From assembly GCA_039801505.1 (NCBI GenBank), contig JBDRUV010000003.1, positions 1-64,000 on the forward strand: a stretch of DNA of 64,000 bases, read 5' to 3'. The notes under the pieces were generated by a model that saw only the letters and a list, made by a program, of their open reading frames with translations, had not been told where the DNA came from and did no database searches. The translations under genes and the position numbers were made by a program. Origin of the DNA: a candidate division WOR-3 bacterium. Lineage in GTDB: Bacteria; Hydrothermota; Tepidihabitantia; Tepidihabitantales; CAIPLT01. Of the stretch, positions 27,101 through 34,632 are shown piece after piece (within the stretch, counting starts at the first letter, position 1; every line of letters starts with the position of its first letter).

Positions 27101-27339
27101 CTAATAGTATCAACTTGACGAGTTTTTGCAGCATTCCGGATACGAGCCAGCAGATTTCGATAGTGTAGATTTTTGTTTTCTTTTATTCTTATTTGGTTTA
27201 CCAAAAACGTTCTCGTTCGTTCATAATATTGCGTGTTATGCGGTAATGGGATTTTTTTTATTGTGATTCTTTCAGCAATTGCAGTTGAAATAATAAAAGA
27301 AATTCCAAAAAAAAGTAAGTGTTTATATTTAATTAACAT
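24118..27339 (-). CDS. Secreted M6-like metalloprotease with FG-GAP repeats and sorting domain
   Basis: 1073 residues with a signal peptide (FFGISFIISTAIA). The protease domain (about 75-480) has the zinc motif H295-E-F-V-H299 followed by LLGGYDLYD, as in immune-inhibitor-A (M6) peptidases. Residues ~555-960 carry several FG-GAP/VCBS repeats of the form ADLxxDGxxEIIVG..xLYxW, which usually build a beta-propeller and bind Ca2+. A FlgD-like sorting domain ends the protein (SYPNPADQEIVIRYWLG, LLDILGKPI, GIYILRLEV). The ATG lies 16 bases after tRNA-Ser, without a Shine-Dalgarno sequence. Confidence 0.9.
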   Translation of the reverse strand: MLIKYKHLLFFGISFIISTAIAERITIKKIPLPHNTQYYERTRTFLVNQIRIKENKNLHYRNLLARIRNAAKTRQVDTIRVLALRVEFQEDTTPLTTGNGKMDLAGFLTPNDGLFYDPPHTRRYFERHLEGLKNYFWLNSMGTLYIDYRVMPNSVLGTYVLPHPMMYYGDTMWKYPYYDYEGAETGLCRLVYDAIQIADRDPDIRFSDYDLLIIFRAGSAPQSDLRGDSPFDLLAGTIPSSAFERYLGTPYILADEGQTRIYSAMIMPEMMRQDTLLDGQINILGMLGYPGTLYHEFVHLLGGYDLYDVTGATIGVGSWSLMGTGAWLGDYSLGIPPGAIPSMLDAFHRVYFGWIEPVVVNLPLESIPLYSASMDTTRFSFYNNIQRPLIIKVPITETEYFLIENRQCDVSKKDTVVVDLEDGVLIWVEDGEYDFMQPGSGILIWHIDENIIDQYGPYNAINISQISHKGVDLEEADGIQDYDFNILYNRNYQYYGSPYDPFFVGGINNEFSVNTTPSSDGYTGKSFITIKVLSEPDTVMYLSVNFDLNQQGFPINLGRGGKLFSPHVADLNRDMNQEIVIADSAGRIYVFNYDGTSYLPNMQGNFAQLPGPLSNSPAIGDVLGDSNLEIVCTCENGTIYVFSYQGILPVLQLHTQGRILSSPTLADLDGDGKQEIIVGSTDMKLYIWRGDGSNFPGFPMLLNSELRSAVGITDTITPQIVAFGSDHKLFLINPQDAVIHNKFPITLSYSALYNAIPPVIADFDNDGNKEIAVVIHKEKNSQLVIVDLVGNIKYSSTPIITRPVSSGIAVADLNKDGFLDIILAAANKIYAFNFNGALLTNYPIILDSTYSQTELVGNYLITIDIPFVFASTPVIADLNCDGYCDVIIGSPQWGLLGFDGKTQTTIDYFPLLSASSISATPLIADIDSDGDVEIIVGSNNGILYGWDIPGATNQIFWGQYLGGSAHWNLYNKPLEVPQISGSLIKDFFSYPNPADQEIVIRYWLGLDVTNVKLSLLDILGKPICEFAGSSIPLIDNETKIKLDDIKNGIYILRLEVIGKNKIETKFYKFAVVK

Positions 27340-27355
27340 TATCGTAATAAATAAC

Positions 27356-27442
27356 CGGAGAGAGGGGGATTCGAACCCCCGTTTGCCTTACGGCAAAACA
27401 TGATTTCGAGTCATGCGCCTTCGTCCACTCGGCCATCTCTCC
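27356..27442 (-). tRNA. tRNA-Ser (CGA)
   Basis: An 87-nt class II tRNA with a 7-bp acceptor stem (GGAGAGA with TCTCTCC), long variable arm (TTGCCGTAAGGCAA) and anticodon loop CTCGAAA, giving CGA. CCA is not encoded. The M6 protease gene starts 16 bases downstream on the same strand, and tadA ends 78 bases upstream. Confidence 0.95.
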
Positions 27443-27520
27443 ATTATAATTAGACCTAATTTTAGTACATTGCGTTACCATTTTTAAATGATACTAATAT
27501 TTTGGCCAATTATCAATAGA

Positions 27521-27991
27521 TTAGTGAAGAACTTTTTTACGGTGTTTTTTAAAAAACTGTGTAAGAAGTCTTCGACTTTCGTCGGCTAAAACGCCAGATT
27601 TGACTTGGAATTTATGGTTGAGTTTATTGTCTAAAGGAACATTGTAAACTGAACCGCAGGCACCGAATTTGGGGTCAAATGCAGCAAATACTAATTTTTT
27701 GATTCGAGCTAAAATCAGCGCGCCAGTACACATTACACATGGTTCTAAGGTTACATACACTAATGCTTCAGTAAGTCGCCAGTTGTTAAGGTAATTACTT
27801 GCAGCACTTAGAGCAATGATTTCAGCATGTGCAGTAGGATCGCGAAGCTTTTCGGTTTGATTATGGCCTTGTCCAATGATTTTATTGTTATAAACAACTA
27901 CAGCACCCACCGGAACTTCATCTTCCTCAAATGCTTTTTGTGCCTCAACCAAGGCTAATTGCATCCAGTATTCATCCGAAAAGTTACGCAT
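27521..27991 (-). CDS. tadA: tRNA-specific adenosine deaminase
   Basis: Converts A34 to inosine in tRNA-Arg(ACG). 156 residues from ATG 27991; a longer frame to 28063 would read through a tRNA gene and is rejected. Catalytic motifs: HAEIIAL (zinc His and catalytic Glu) and LEPCVMCTGAL (PCxxC). The gene starts 13 bases after the 3' end of tRNA-Arg(ACG), the enzyme's own substrate, and has no Shine-Dalgarno sequence, so both are likely made from one transcript. Confidence 0.96.
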   Translation of the reverse strand: MRNFSDEYWMQLALVEAQKAFEEDEVPVGAVVVYNNKIIGQGHNQTEKLRDPTAHAEIIALSAASNYLNNWRLTEALVYVTLEPCVMCTGALILARIKKLVFAAFDPKFGACGSVYNVPLDNKLNHKFQVKSGVLADESRRLLTQFFKKHRKKVLH

Positions 27992-28004
27992 TGTAAATAT
28001 CTTA

Positions 28005-28078
28005 CGCGCCCGGCGCGACTCGAACGCGCAACCTACGGATTCGTAGTCCGGCACTCTATCCAATTGAGCTACGGGCGC
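28005..28078 (-). tRNA. tRNA-Arg (ACG)
   Basis: A 74-nt tRNA with a 7-bp acceptor stem (GCGCCCG with CGGGCGC) and T arm GCGCG-TTCGAGT-CGCGC. The anticodon loop CTACGAA gives ACG, whose A34 is edited to inosine by TadA. The first pair of the anticodon stem (27-43) is a C-U mismatch. CCA is not encoded. Confidence 0.94.
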
Positions 28079-28091
28079 ATATCTAAATATT

Positions 28092-28119
28092 ATTTTACAA
28101 GAAAATTTATTATTGTCAA
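28092..28119 (-). promoter_or_regulatory. Promoter of tRNA-Arg and tadA
   Basis: On the - strand TTGACA (28114-28119), a 16-base spacer and TAAAAT (28092-28097). +1 is about 7-8 bases before the tRNA 5' end. Confidence 0.65.
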
Positions 28120-28162
28120 TGGAAAATTATACATTCGACGTGTCCTAATTTAGGTGTGATTG

Positions 28163-28207
28163 CTAAATAAAAAGGGTGTAACCGTCGAGATGTACGGTTA
28201 CACCCTT
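28163..28207 (-). terminator. Intrinsic terminator of the kelch/CARDB surface protein gene
   Basis: A perfect 14-bp stem (28172-28185 with 28194-28207) with an 8-base loop. On the - strand it is followed by TTTTTATTT. It lies 22 bases after the stop of the gene ending at 28229 and insulates the tRNA-Arg promoter. Confidence 0.9.
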
Positions 28208-28228
28208 AGAGAGGGGGTAGGTTTGCGT

Positions 28229-31200
28229 TTACTTTTTGATGATGACTTTTTCGGTAAGCGCTTTATTGTCAGCGTCTAATTTTACAAAGTAAATACCTGC
28301 CGGAAGTTTGGGGAGATTAATCGTAAGCACGCTGTTGTTAGCGGGTGTTAATTCAGAACTAAAGCTGGCAACGAGCTGTCCGTTGATGGTATATAATTTA
28401 GTAATAAGCGAAGTAGCGGTAGTTGTGGTATAATTAATTTTAAGAGTTGTAGATACAATATTAGAATTGAGGTTTAAGCTAACTTGGCCAAGTTCTGTCG
28501 TTTTCTCGGTAGTTATCGCTTTCTGGGTATGAAGACTCAAGATATTCTCATCGTTCATATTAGGATTCGGTTTATACTTAAAGAAGTCTGGCGTATTGTT
28601 ACCCTTTAAGGCATAAATTGTGCCGTCAACTGCGGTAAGAGCCGCACCAGCACCGACTTTCTTATTGTAAGCTGGACTATTGATAATGTTATCACAAGCG
28701 CGCCAGCTGTTGGTTTGGATGTTATAACGCCAAAATTCGTAGCTATTACCTTTTAGCGCATAGATTTGGGGCACGAAGTTAGTAATCGTATAGGCAAGAG
28801 CGGTTCCTTTGCCAATTTTTTTGGCGTTCGGAAACGTTGTTGGGATTCCATCTAGGTTGATCCAAGTATCGCTTGAAACATTATATAGATAGAACTCGCT
28901 CACGGTACCGCCTTTTACTAAGTAGATAAAATACTGACCGTCAGTAGTAATCGCACTGCCATCTTTTACTTTAGCTTTACCTGTTGGGCCTAGTGGAATT
29001 TGCGCAACTAAAGTATCCCACGTATCCGCAGCAATCTTGTATCGGAAGAACTGCGTGGTGTTATTACCCTTAACCAAGTACACATAGTCGCCATTCTCAG
29101 ACTTGACATAAGCTAGGCCGGCGCCACCAGCGATCTTTACTTCTTTTTTCGAATTCGGAGCTCTGAGCGGTACATCTTGCAGTTCATTCCATGTGTCACG
29201 AGCAATATTATACATTAAAAACTTAGTTGTTTTGTTGCCAACAATTGCGTATATGTTGTTTTCACCATCGTTACATAAGCTGGCACCATTGCCGACAAAA
29301 AGTCCGTTTGGTAGACTTCGTTTTGGCGTCCACGTATTATTTTCGATGTTGTAGTGATAGAAAAGGTTAGTTTTATTGCCGACAAAAGCGTATATACCTT
29401 TCTGAGGTACATAAGTTAACGCACCACCGTCTTTGACGCGATAAGTTTGTGAAATTGGCGCCAAACTCGACCAACCATAATCTTGGACTTCAGTAACTGT
29501 CACGGTAGTATCCCGGTGATTGTTACTTACTTGCTGGTCGCCGTCTAGTAGCACCGTGCATCTTACGGTATAAGTACCGGTATTGGCAGCCCAATTCGGG
29601 AAGTAAATAATCTGCGAGGTGCGTCGTGGTAGTTCGACAGTTGCTTCGCTAACGTACACCGGAAAACTTTGATTGCGCGGATAAATTTTCAATTGCACAA
29701 TAAATTCTTCGGTAGTATTGCCAAAGTTATGAATTACCACCTGGGTTGGTAAGAAGCCAATTGATTTACGACCAGTCGGTTCTGAAATTCTAGCTACGCC
29801 AACATCCCGATATACATTTTGAAATGCTCGAAAACTCAAACCTATGCGGTTATCGGTAGTATCAATATCACCGCCAACCGAGACTTCCGAGGAGATATAA
29901 TATTCTCCGGGATCAGTAATTTGATTACAAGGATCGAAAACGATGGTGCGTTCTTCATTAGGCATTAGAGGAATCGAGATGTACGCAGTAGACGAGTAGA
30001 TGATGTCTTTTGTAGTGCTATTGGTAATATCCGTCGTAACCGATCCAGTAAACGGCACGTTACCGTTATTTTTAACTCTTACTCGCGGATAGATGGTTCT
30101 TCCAGCTTGGACCGTATCGGTTGGTGACTTAATACTCACGAGCGAAATGTTTATTGTCGGAGAGGTTACGACAAAAACTTTGCTAATTTCATCATTATTC
30201 GGATTTAAATCATAAGGGAAAATCGTTCGGAAGGTAATTTCGTAAGTTCCAGTTTGCGGTGGTTGCCATTCAGGGAAGAAGACCATCCCGGAGACGCTAT
30301 CGAATACCGTGACATAGTTGGTATCCGTCCAAATCGGCACTCCAGCGTATTTTATCACCAACTCGACCGGGGTGTTAATATAATAGTTACTATAATTGTT
30401 AATTACAGCACGAGGAATAAATCCAGCGTGCGGTATTGTATCTTCCGGGGCCTCGATATAAACCGGTGCGACATCCCTGTAGGGCACAAACAAGGTGCGC
30501 ACAACCGAATCATTCGTCGGGTTATTATCACCGGGTAGGGTTGTTTTACAAATAAGTTTATAGCGACCAGGAGCTGTTGTCCACGAAGTATAGTTAACTG
30601 TATCATCGTCACAGAAACCTAATTGAGTACTAGCTGTTGCGGAATATACTACACCAATTCCGATTTTTTCAATTCGGAAAATTGACGGAATATTTATGGT
30701 TTGAGTTATAAAACTCCGATTAGCAATTCGAGCCTGTGGGATAAGGTTGATTGTAGGTTCAACAATTTCAATGTTCGGTCTAGTGATATCAATTACTTTA
30801 GCATCATATTGAGGAATCCAGGTTGAAGCCCGTGCGGTATCATTGGCGCGGTTCTGATCAGCTGGGAGCATTGTAAAAGCAACTACCTCGTAAGGATATA
30901 CGCTGGCTTGAGGATTCCAGGGGATCCGATATTCAATTTCATGGCTCACAAGCGAAGGTAATGCAATTGTCGTCTCAGCTAAATACACAACTTGTGTTTG
31001 ATAGTTTTTAATCTGTAGTTTAGTTACAAATGTTTCAGCTTGAGAACCGTAGTTTTTTACGATAATTTTAGGATATACCGGAAACTCTGTAACTTCGCCG
31101 ACCGGCTTAATAATACTTAAAACCCCAACATCCCGATAAGTTGGAGCCACAACCCGGAAAATTCGCGACATCGTATCATTAGCTGGATTCATGTCGCCAG

Positions 31201-32110
31201 TATGGCATTTACCGTAAGTAGCATTTAGAGTTTGGAATTTTACTTTATAAGTTCCTTCCGACAGAGTAATTTCACGAAAAACTGCATCACCAGTTCCATT
31301 AGCCAGTAAGGATTGGATATTTAACGAATCAACATAGAGTTGCGTTCCTTGGGGGAGACGAGTAATATAACACTTTACCTTAAATGATGTAATTTCGGTT
31401 CCAAAATTTTTCACAACTGCTTGGGGATTAAATGGAGTCGGCGTTATTACCGTGTCAGGTGCTTTAATTTCAATAACGCCAACATCAAGTGGTGGTTTTC
31501 TTATTGTTCCGCCAACGTCGTCGATAAACACCCCGTGACGATTCGGATTATCAGCACAATACCGGAATGCCACATAGATTGGTTGGTTAATAAATGAAGC
31601 AAGCGACACCGTTCGTAATGTATAGTCCCAGGTTTTTATGCTAAAAGCGTCCACCCGATAGCCAGTGGCCGGATTCATAAAATCCTGTGGCGTATTTCCA
31701 GCTCGCGATACCCAAACTTCCAAACTTTCTTTTTGATTTTGGGTGTATCCTCGATACCAGAAGGTTAAAGTATATCCTGTAGTCGTCGGATATATTCTTG
31801 GTGTCACTAACCAGTCGTTATTCGGAACCTGCGGATTCCCACCTTGCCCACCACCATAGGTTTTAGGGCAAAATGCACAACCCGGTTGACTGCGTGGGCC
31901 ACGACCATCCTGTTGCCATTCGGATTTATCATAAGGTGCGGTTGAATCTTCTAAATTATAAACAGTCCACCCAGCCGGTGGAAATATCGGCCCATTAAAA
32001 GATTCCGAGAAATACTGGGCAAATGTTATATTGCCTAAAATAAATAAAATTAGCAATACCCGATTCATAAGCCCCCCTCTCGTTTCGGTTTTACCTAACA
32101 TTTTTTTCAT
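28229..32110 (-). CDS. Large secreted surface protein: choice-of-anchor J, CARDB-like repeats, kelch propeller, sorting domain
   Basis: 1293 residues, or 1279 from an internal ATG at 32068 that begins the signal peptide MNRVLLILFILGNITFAQ; both starts have a Shine-Dalgarno sequence (AAGGAG and GAGGGGGG). Order: a choice-of-anchor J jelly roll (ESFNGPIFPPAGWTVYN ... VFIDDVGG, to ~205); about seven CARDB-like Ig repeats of the form RDVGVxxIxxP...PxxxVxNYG (to ~905); five or six kelch-like blades with YNIxxDTW and LVKGxxTxxFxxY; and a C-terminal sorting domain. Probably an adhesin or surface-layer protein rather than an enzyme. Monocistronic, with a good terminator. Confidence 0.85.
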   Translation of the reverse strand: MKKMLGKTETRGGLMNRVLLILFILGNITFAQYFSESFNGPIFPPAGWTVYNLEDSTAPYDKSEWQQDGRGPRSQPGCAFCPKTYGGGQGGNPQVPNNDWLVTPRIYPTTTGYTLTFWYRGYTQNQKESLEVWVSRAGNTPQDFMNPATGYRVDAFSIKTWDYTLRTVSLASFINQPIYVAFRYCADNPNRHGVFIDDVGGTIRKPPLDVGVIEIKAPDTVITPTPFNPQAVVKNFGTEITSFKVKCYITRLPQGTQLYVDSLNIQSLLANGTGDAVFREITLSEGTYKVKFQTLNATYGKCHTGDMNPANDTMSRIFRVVAPTYRDVGVLSIIKPVGEVTEFPVYPKIIVKNYGSQAETFVTKLQIKNYQTQVVYLAETTIALPSLVSHEIEYRIPWNPQASVYPYEVVAFTMLPADQNRANDTARASTWIPQYDAKVIDITRPNIEIVEPTINLIPQARIANRSFITQTINIPSIFRIEKIGIGVVYSATASTQLGFCDDDTVNYTSWTTAPGRYKLICKTTLPGDNNPTNDSVVRTLFVPYRDVAPVYIEAPEDTIPHAGFIPRAVINNYSNYYINTPVELVIKYAGVPIWTDTNYVTVFDSVSGMVFFPEWQPPQTGTYEITFRTIFPYDLNPNNDEISKVFVVTSPTINISLVSIKSPTDTVQAGRTIYPRVRVKNNGNVPFTGSVTTDITNSTTKDIIYSSTAYISIPLMPNEERTIVFDPCNQITDPGEYYISSEVSVGGDIDTTDNRIGLSFRAFQNVYRDVGVARISEPTGRKSIGFLPTQVVIHNFGNTTEEFIVQLKIYPRNQSFPVYVSEATVELPRRTSQIIYFPNWAANTGTYTVRCTVLLDGDQQVSNNHRDTTVTVTEVQDYGWSSLAPISQTYRVKDGGALTYVPQKGIYAFVGNKTNLFYHYNIENNTWTPKRSLPNGLFVGNGASLCNDGENNIYAIVGNKTTKFLMYNIARDTWNELQDVPLRAPNSKKEVKIAGGAGLAYVKSENGDYVYLVKGNNTTQFFRYKIAADTWDTLVAQIPLGPTGKAKVKDGSAITTDGQYFIYLVKGGTVSEFYLYNVSSDTWINLDGIPTTFPNAKKIGKGTALAYTITNFVPQIYALKGNSYEFWRYNIQTNSWRACDNIINSPAYNKKVGAGAALTAVDGTIYALKGNNTPDFFKYKPNPNMNDENILSLHTQKAITTEKTTELGQVSLNLNSNIVSTTLKINYTTTTATSLITKLYTINGQLVASFSSELTPANNSVLTINLPKLPAGIYFVKLDADNKALTEKVIIKK

Positions 32111-32218
32111 TATTTTCTCCTTTCTTTTATTTTCATAAACTTTTACTACATAAATTAGACTCCCAATTTATGAACTCGATTCTATTTCTCGGGATTTATA
32201 GGAGTGAATAGACACAAC

Positions 32219-32284
32219 TCAATTATTATAAACTTCTAAATTGATTACACCAAATAAGTTATGAAGTTCAATCAATTCTTTCAC
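32219..32284 (-). CDS. Possible 21-residue leader ORF of the kelch protein gene
   Basis: A GTG lies 4 bases after the predicted -10 box, at the expected +1, and opens a 22-codon frame including the stop (it begins MKELIELHNLFGV when GTG is read as Met). The ~172-base leader of the kelch gene otherwise shows nothing. It could be chance in AT-rich DNA. Confidence 0.2.
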   Translation of the reverse strand: MKELIELHNLFGVINLEVYNN

Positions 32285-32288
32285 TTTT

Positions 32289-32317
32289 AATATACATAAA
32301 TAATTCAAGTTTGTCAA
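32289..32317 (-). promoter_or_regulatory. Promoter of the kelch/CARDB surface protein gene
   Basis: On the - strand TTGACA (32312-32317), a 17-base spacer and TATATT (32289-32294). The leader would be about 172 bases with AAGGAG before the ATG at 32110. The rest of the 310-base gap to the pyrophosphatase gene (32318-32420) holds nothing I can name. Confidence 0.65.
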
Positions 32318-32420
32318 GAAAAACTTTATCTCACGTTGAATTTTTAATACAATGATTTTCAATGTGTTAGATCAAAAATAAAATTTTTGTCAATTTTTTC
32401 TGTGTAAAATCGTCGAGTGG

Positions 32421-34538
32421 TTATCTAAATAGTGAATATCTGAGGATAAAACCTAGAAAAACAATTGAAACCATAGACATTAGTTTAATAAGAATGTTAA
32501 GTGACGGTCCCGCGGCATCTTTAAATGGGTCGCCGACAGTATCACCGACAACACTTGCTTTATGAGCGGTAGAGCCTTTTCCGCCATAATTGCCTTTTTC
32601 GATATATTTTTTAGCATTATCCCAGGCACCACCAGCATTAGCCATCATAATTGCCACGACAAATCCGGAAGCTAAAGCGCCAACTAAAAGTCCGATGACG
32701 CCCTCTGGACCTAATAACAAGCCGACAATAATTGGGGCAATAATTGCGCTTAAGGCTGGAATAATCATTTCTTTTTGAGCTGCTTGAGTACATATTTTTA
32801 CTGCCCGGGCATAATCGGGTCGAGCAGTACCTTCTAATAACCCCTTAATTTCACGAAATTGTCGTCGTACCTCTTCAACAATGGCACTCGCAGTTCGCCC
32901 AACTGCTTTCATAATTAACGACGCAATACTATAGGGCATCATGGCGCCGATTAAAGCCCCAGCGATCAATCGAGCGTTCATTAGATTGGCGTCTAACTCC
33001 CGAACTGCATTAAACATCCGCAGACCTACGAGACGAACTTCATCCCGATATGATGCAATAAGAGCTAAAGCAGTAAGAGCTGCTGATCCGATAGCAAATC
33101 CCTTACCTGTTGCGGCAGTGGTATTCCCCAAAGCATCTAACGCATCGGTTCGTTCTCGGACGTTTGGTTCTTGCTTCGTCATTTGGGCATTTCCACCGGC
33201 ATTATCAGCAACTGGTCCGTAAGCATCGGTGGCTAAAGTTATTCCTAAAGTCGAAAGCATCCCAACTGCTGAAATACCAATTCCGTAAAGTCCTAAAGCT
33301 AAATTGTTAAAGCCTCCTGAAAGATAAAAACTTAAAACAATTGCGATTGCAACAACAGCAACAATTGCTGTCGTCGAGAGCATTCCGACTGATATCCCCT
33401 CAATAATTACTGTGGCTGGCGAAGTTGTGGCTGACTTGGCAATTCCCCGCGTTGGTGAATAAGAATCAGAAGTAAAGAATTCGGTAAAGAATCCGATAAT
33501 AACCCCAGCTAAAAGTCCCGATAAAATTGCCCAGTAAATATAATAGTATTCTTTTAACATCACTCGGCAAGCAATAAAACTTAATATTGCCACCAGGGCT
33601 GCCGAACTATAAATACCTTTTCTCAATGCTTGTAATAACACACTTTGTTCGGCTTTTTCTTCAGCTCGTACTAAAAAATTTCCTAAAATAGAACTTACTA
33701 CTCCAATACCGGCAATGACCATCGGAAGCAACACTCCAGTAACACCTAAACCAGCTGTTGCCGCAAGTGACATACTTGCAACAATTGAGCCGACATAAGA
33801 CTCATACAAGTCAGCCCCCATCCCGGCTATATCTCCGACGTTATCACCAACATTATCAGCAATAACCGCCGGGTTTCTTGGATCATCTTCGGGGATACCG
33901 GCCTCTACTTTACCAACCAAGTCGGCCCCAACATCCGCGGCTTTTGTAAAAATTCCCCCACCGACCCTAGCAAATAACGCTTGAGAACTTGCACCAATTC
34001 CAAACGCTAACATTGTTGATGTAATGGCTTCAAGTTTTGATATCCCCACTGGTAAATGGGCCTGATTAGAATAATACCAATTCAAAATCGCATACCAAAT
34101 ACTCAAATCTAAAAGTCCCAAGCCTACAACCGTTAAACCCATTACCATCCCCGATGAGAAGGCAATACGTAACGCCGAATTTAGACTATTTTTTGCTGCA
34201 TTCGTTGTTCGAGCACTTGAACGGACCCCAATTGACATTCCAATAAAACCAGCTAGTCCTGAAAAGAAACCTCCGGTGAGAAATGCAAATGGTACAAAAA
34301 TTACTTGCATGCCTCTTAGTGTTAAGATCAGTAGGATAATAAAGACCACAAGAAAGTACAGTGATACACCTTTATACTGCTGTTTTAGATACGCAACCGC
34401 ACCTTCACGGACTGCTTGGGCTACATTAATCATTTCTGGGGTGCCTTCGCTTTTTTTAAGAATTCTTAGGGCCAGATATAATGCGAATAATAATGCTATT
34501 AAAGAACTTATAGGTGCAATATAATATAAGCTGGTCAT
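32421..34538 (-). CDS. hppA: K+-dependent, probably Na+-translocating membrane pyrophosphatase
   Basis: 705 residues and about 16 membrane segments. Pyrophosphate hydrolysis at the inner membrane drives ion export. The substrate site is intact: KAADVGADLVGK (199-210), EDDPRNPAVIADNVGDNVGD (217-236), DAYGPVADNAGG and the C-terminal VGDTVGDPFKDAAGPSLNIL. GNTTAATGKG at 471-480 has Ala where K+-independent enzymes carry Lys. Glu246 (ADLYESYVG) sits where Na+-pumping enzymes such as the Thermotoga one have Glu246. Na+ specificity is therefore inferred, not proven. The message should be leaderless. Confidence 0.93.
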   Translation of the reverse strand: MTSLYYIAPISSLIALLFALYLALRILKKSEGTPEMINVAQAVREGAVAYLKQQYKGVSLYFLVVFIILLILTLRGMQVIFVPFAFLTGGFFSGLAGFIGMSIGVRSSARTTNAAKNSLNSALRIAFSSGMVMGLTVVGLGLLDLSIWYAILNWYYSNQAHLPVGISKLEAITSTMLAFGIGASSQALFARVGGGIFTKAADVGADLVGKVEAGIPEDDPRNPAVIADNVGDNVGDIAGMGADLYESYVGSIVASMSLAATAGLGVTGVLLPMVIAGIGVVSSILGNFLVRAEEKAEQSVLLQALRKGIYSSAALVAILSFIACRVMLKEYYYIYWAILSGLLAGVIIGFFTEFFTSDSYSPTRGIAKSATTSPATVIIEGISVGMLSTTAIVAVVAIAIVLSFYLSGGFNNLALGLYGIGISAVGMLSTLGITLATDAYGPVADNAGGNAQMTKQEPNVRERTDALDALGNTTAATGKGFAIGSAALTALALIASYRDEVRLVGLRMFNAVRELDANLMNARLIAGALIGAMMPYSIASLIMKAVGRTASAIVEEVRRQFREIKGLLEGTARPDYARAVKICTQAAQKEMIIPALSAIIAPIIVGLLLGPEGVIGLLVGALASGFVVAIMMANAGGAWDNAKKYIEKGNYGGKGSTAHKASVVGDTVGDPFKDAAGPSLNILIKLMSMVSIVFLGFILRYSLFR

Positions 34539-34546
34539 AGAAAATA

Positions 34547-34575
34547 ATTATATACAAATTTTCGTAAATTGTCAA
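34547..34575 (-). promoter_or_regulatory. Leaderless-type promoter of hppA
   Basis: On the - strand TTGACA (34570-34575), 17 bases, TATAAT (34547-34552): perfect consensus. The -10 box ends 8 bases before the ATG at 34538, giving a leader of ~2 bases. Confidence 0.85.
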
Positions 34576-34597
34576 ATAATTCCATAGTGTTCAGTGC

Positions 34598-34626
34598 TTG
34601 ACATTATTAGTTTTGAGTAATAAAAT
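34598..34626 (+). promoter_or_regulatory. Leaderless-type promoter of mnmG
   Basis: TTGACA (34598-34603), 17 bases, TAAAAT (34621-34626). The expected +1 is 34633, exactly the A of the mnmG ATG. It is back-to-back with the hppA promoter, 22 bases between the -35 boxes. Confidence 0.8.
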
Positions 34627-34632
34627 TTTTTG

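Noticed and set aside
27992-28063. N-terminal extension of tadA
   Set aside because: It lies within tRNA-Arg and the spacer; the family start matches ATG 27991.
32590-33310. Several frames antisense to hppA
   Set aside because: Shadow frames of a strongly conserved membrane protein; composition follows the real gene.
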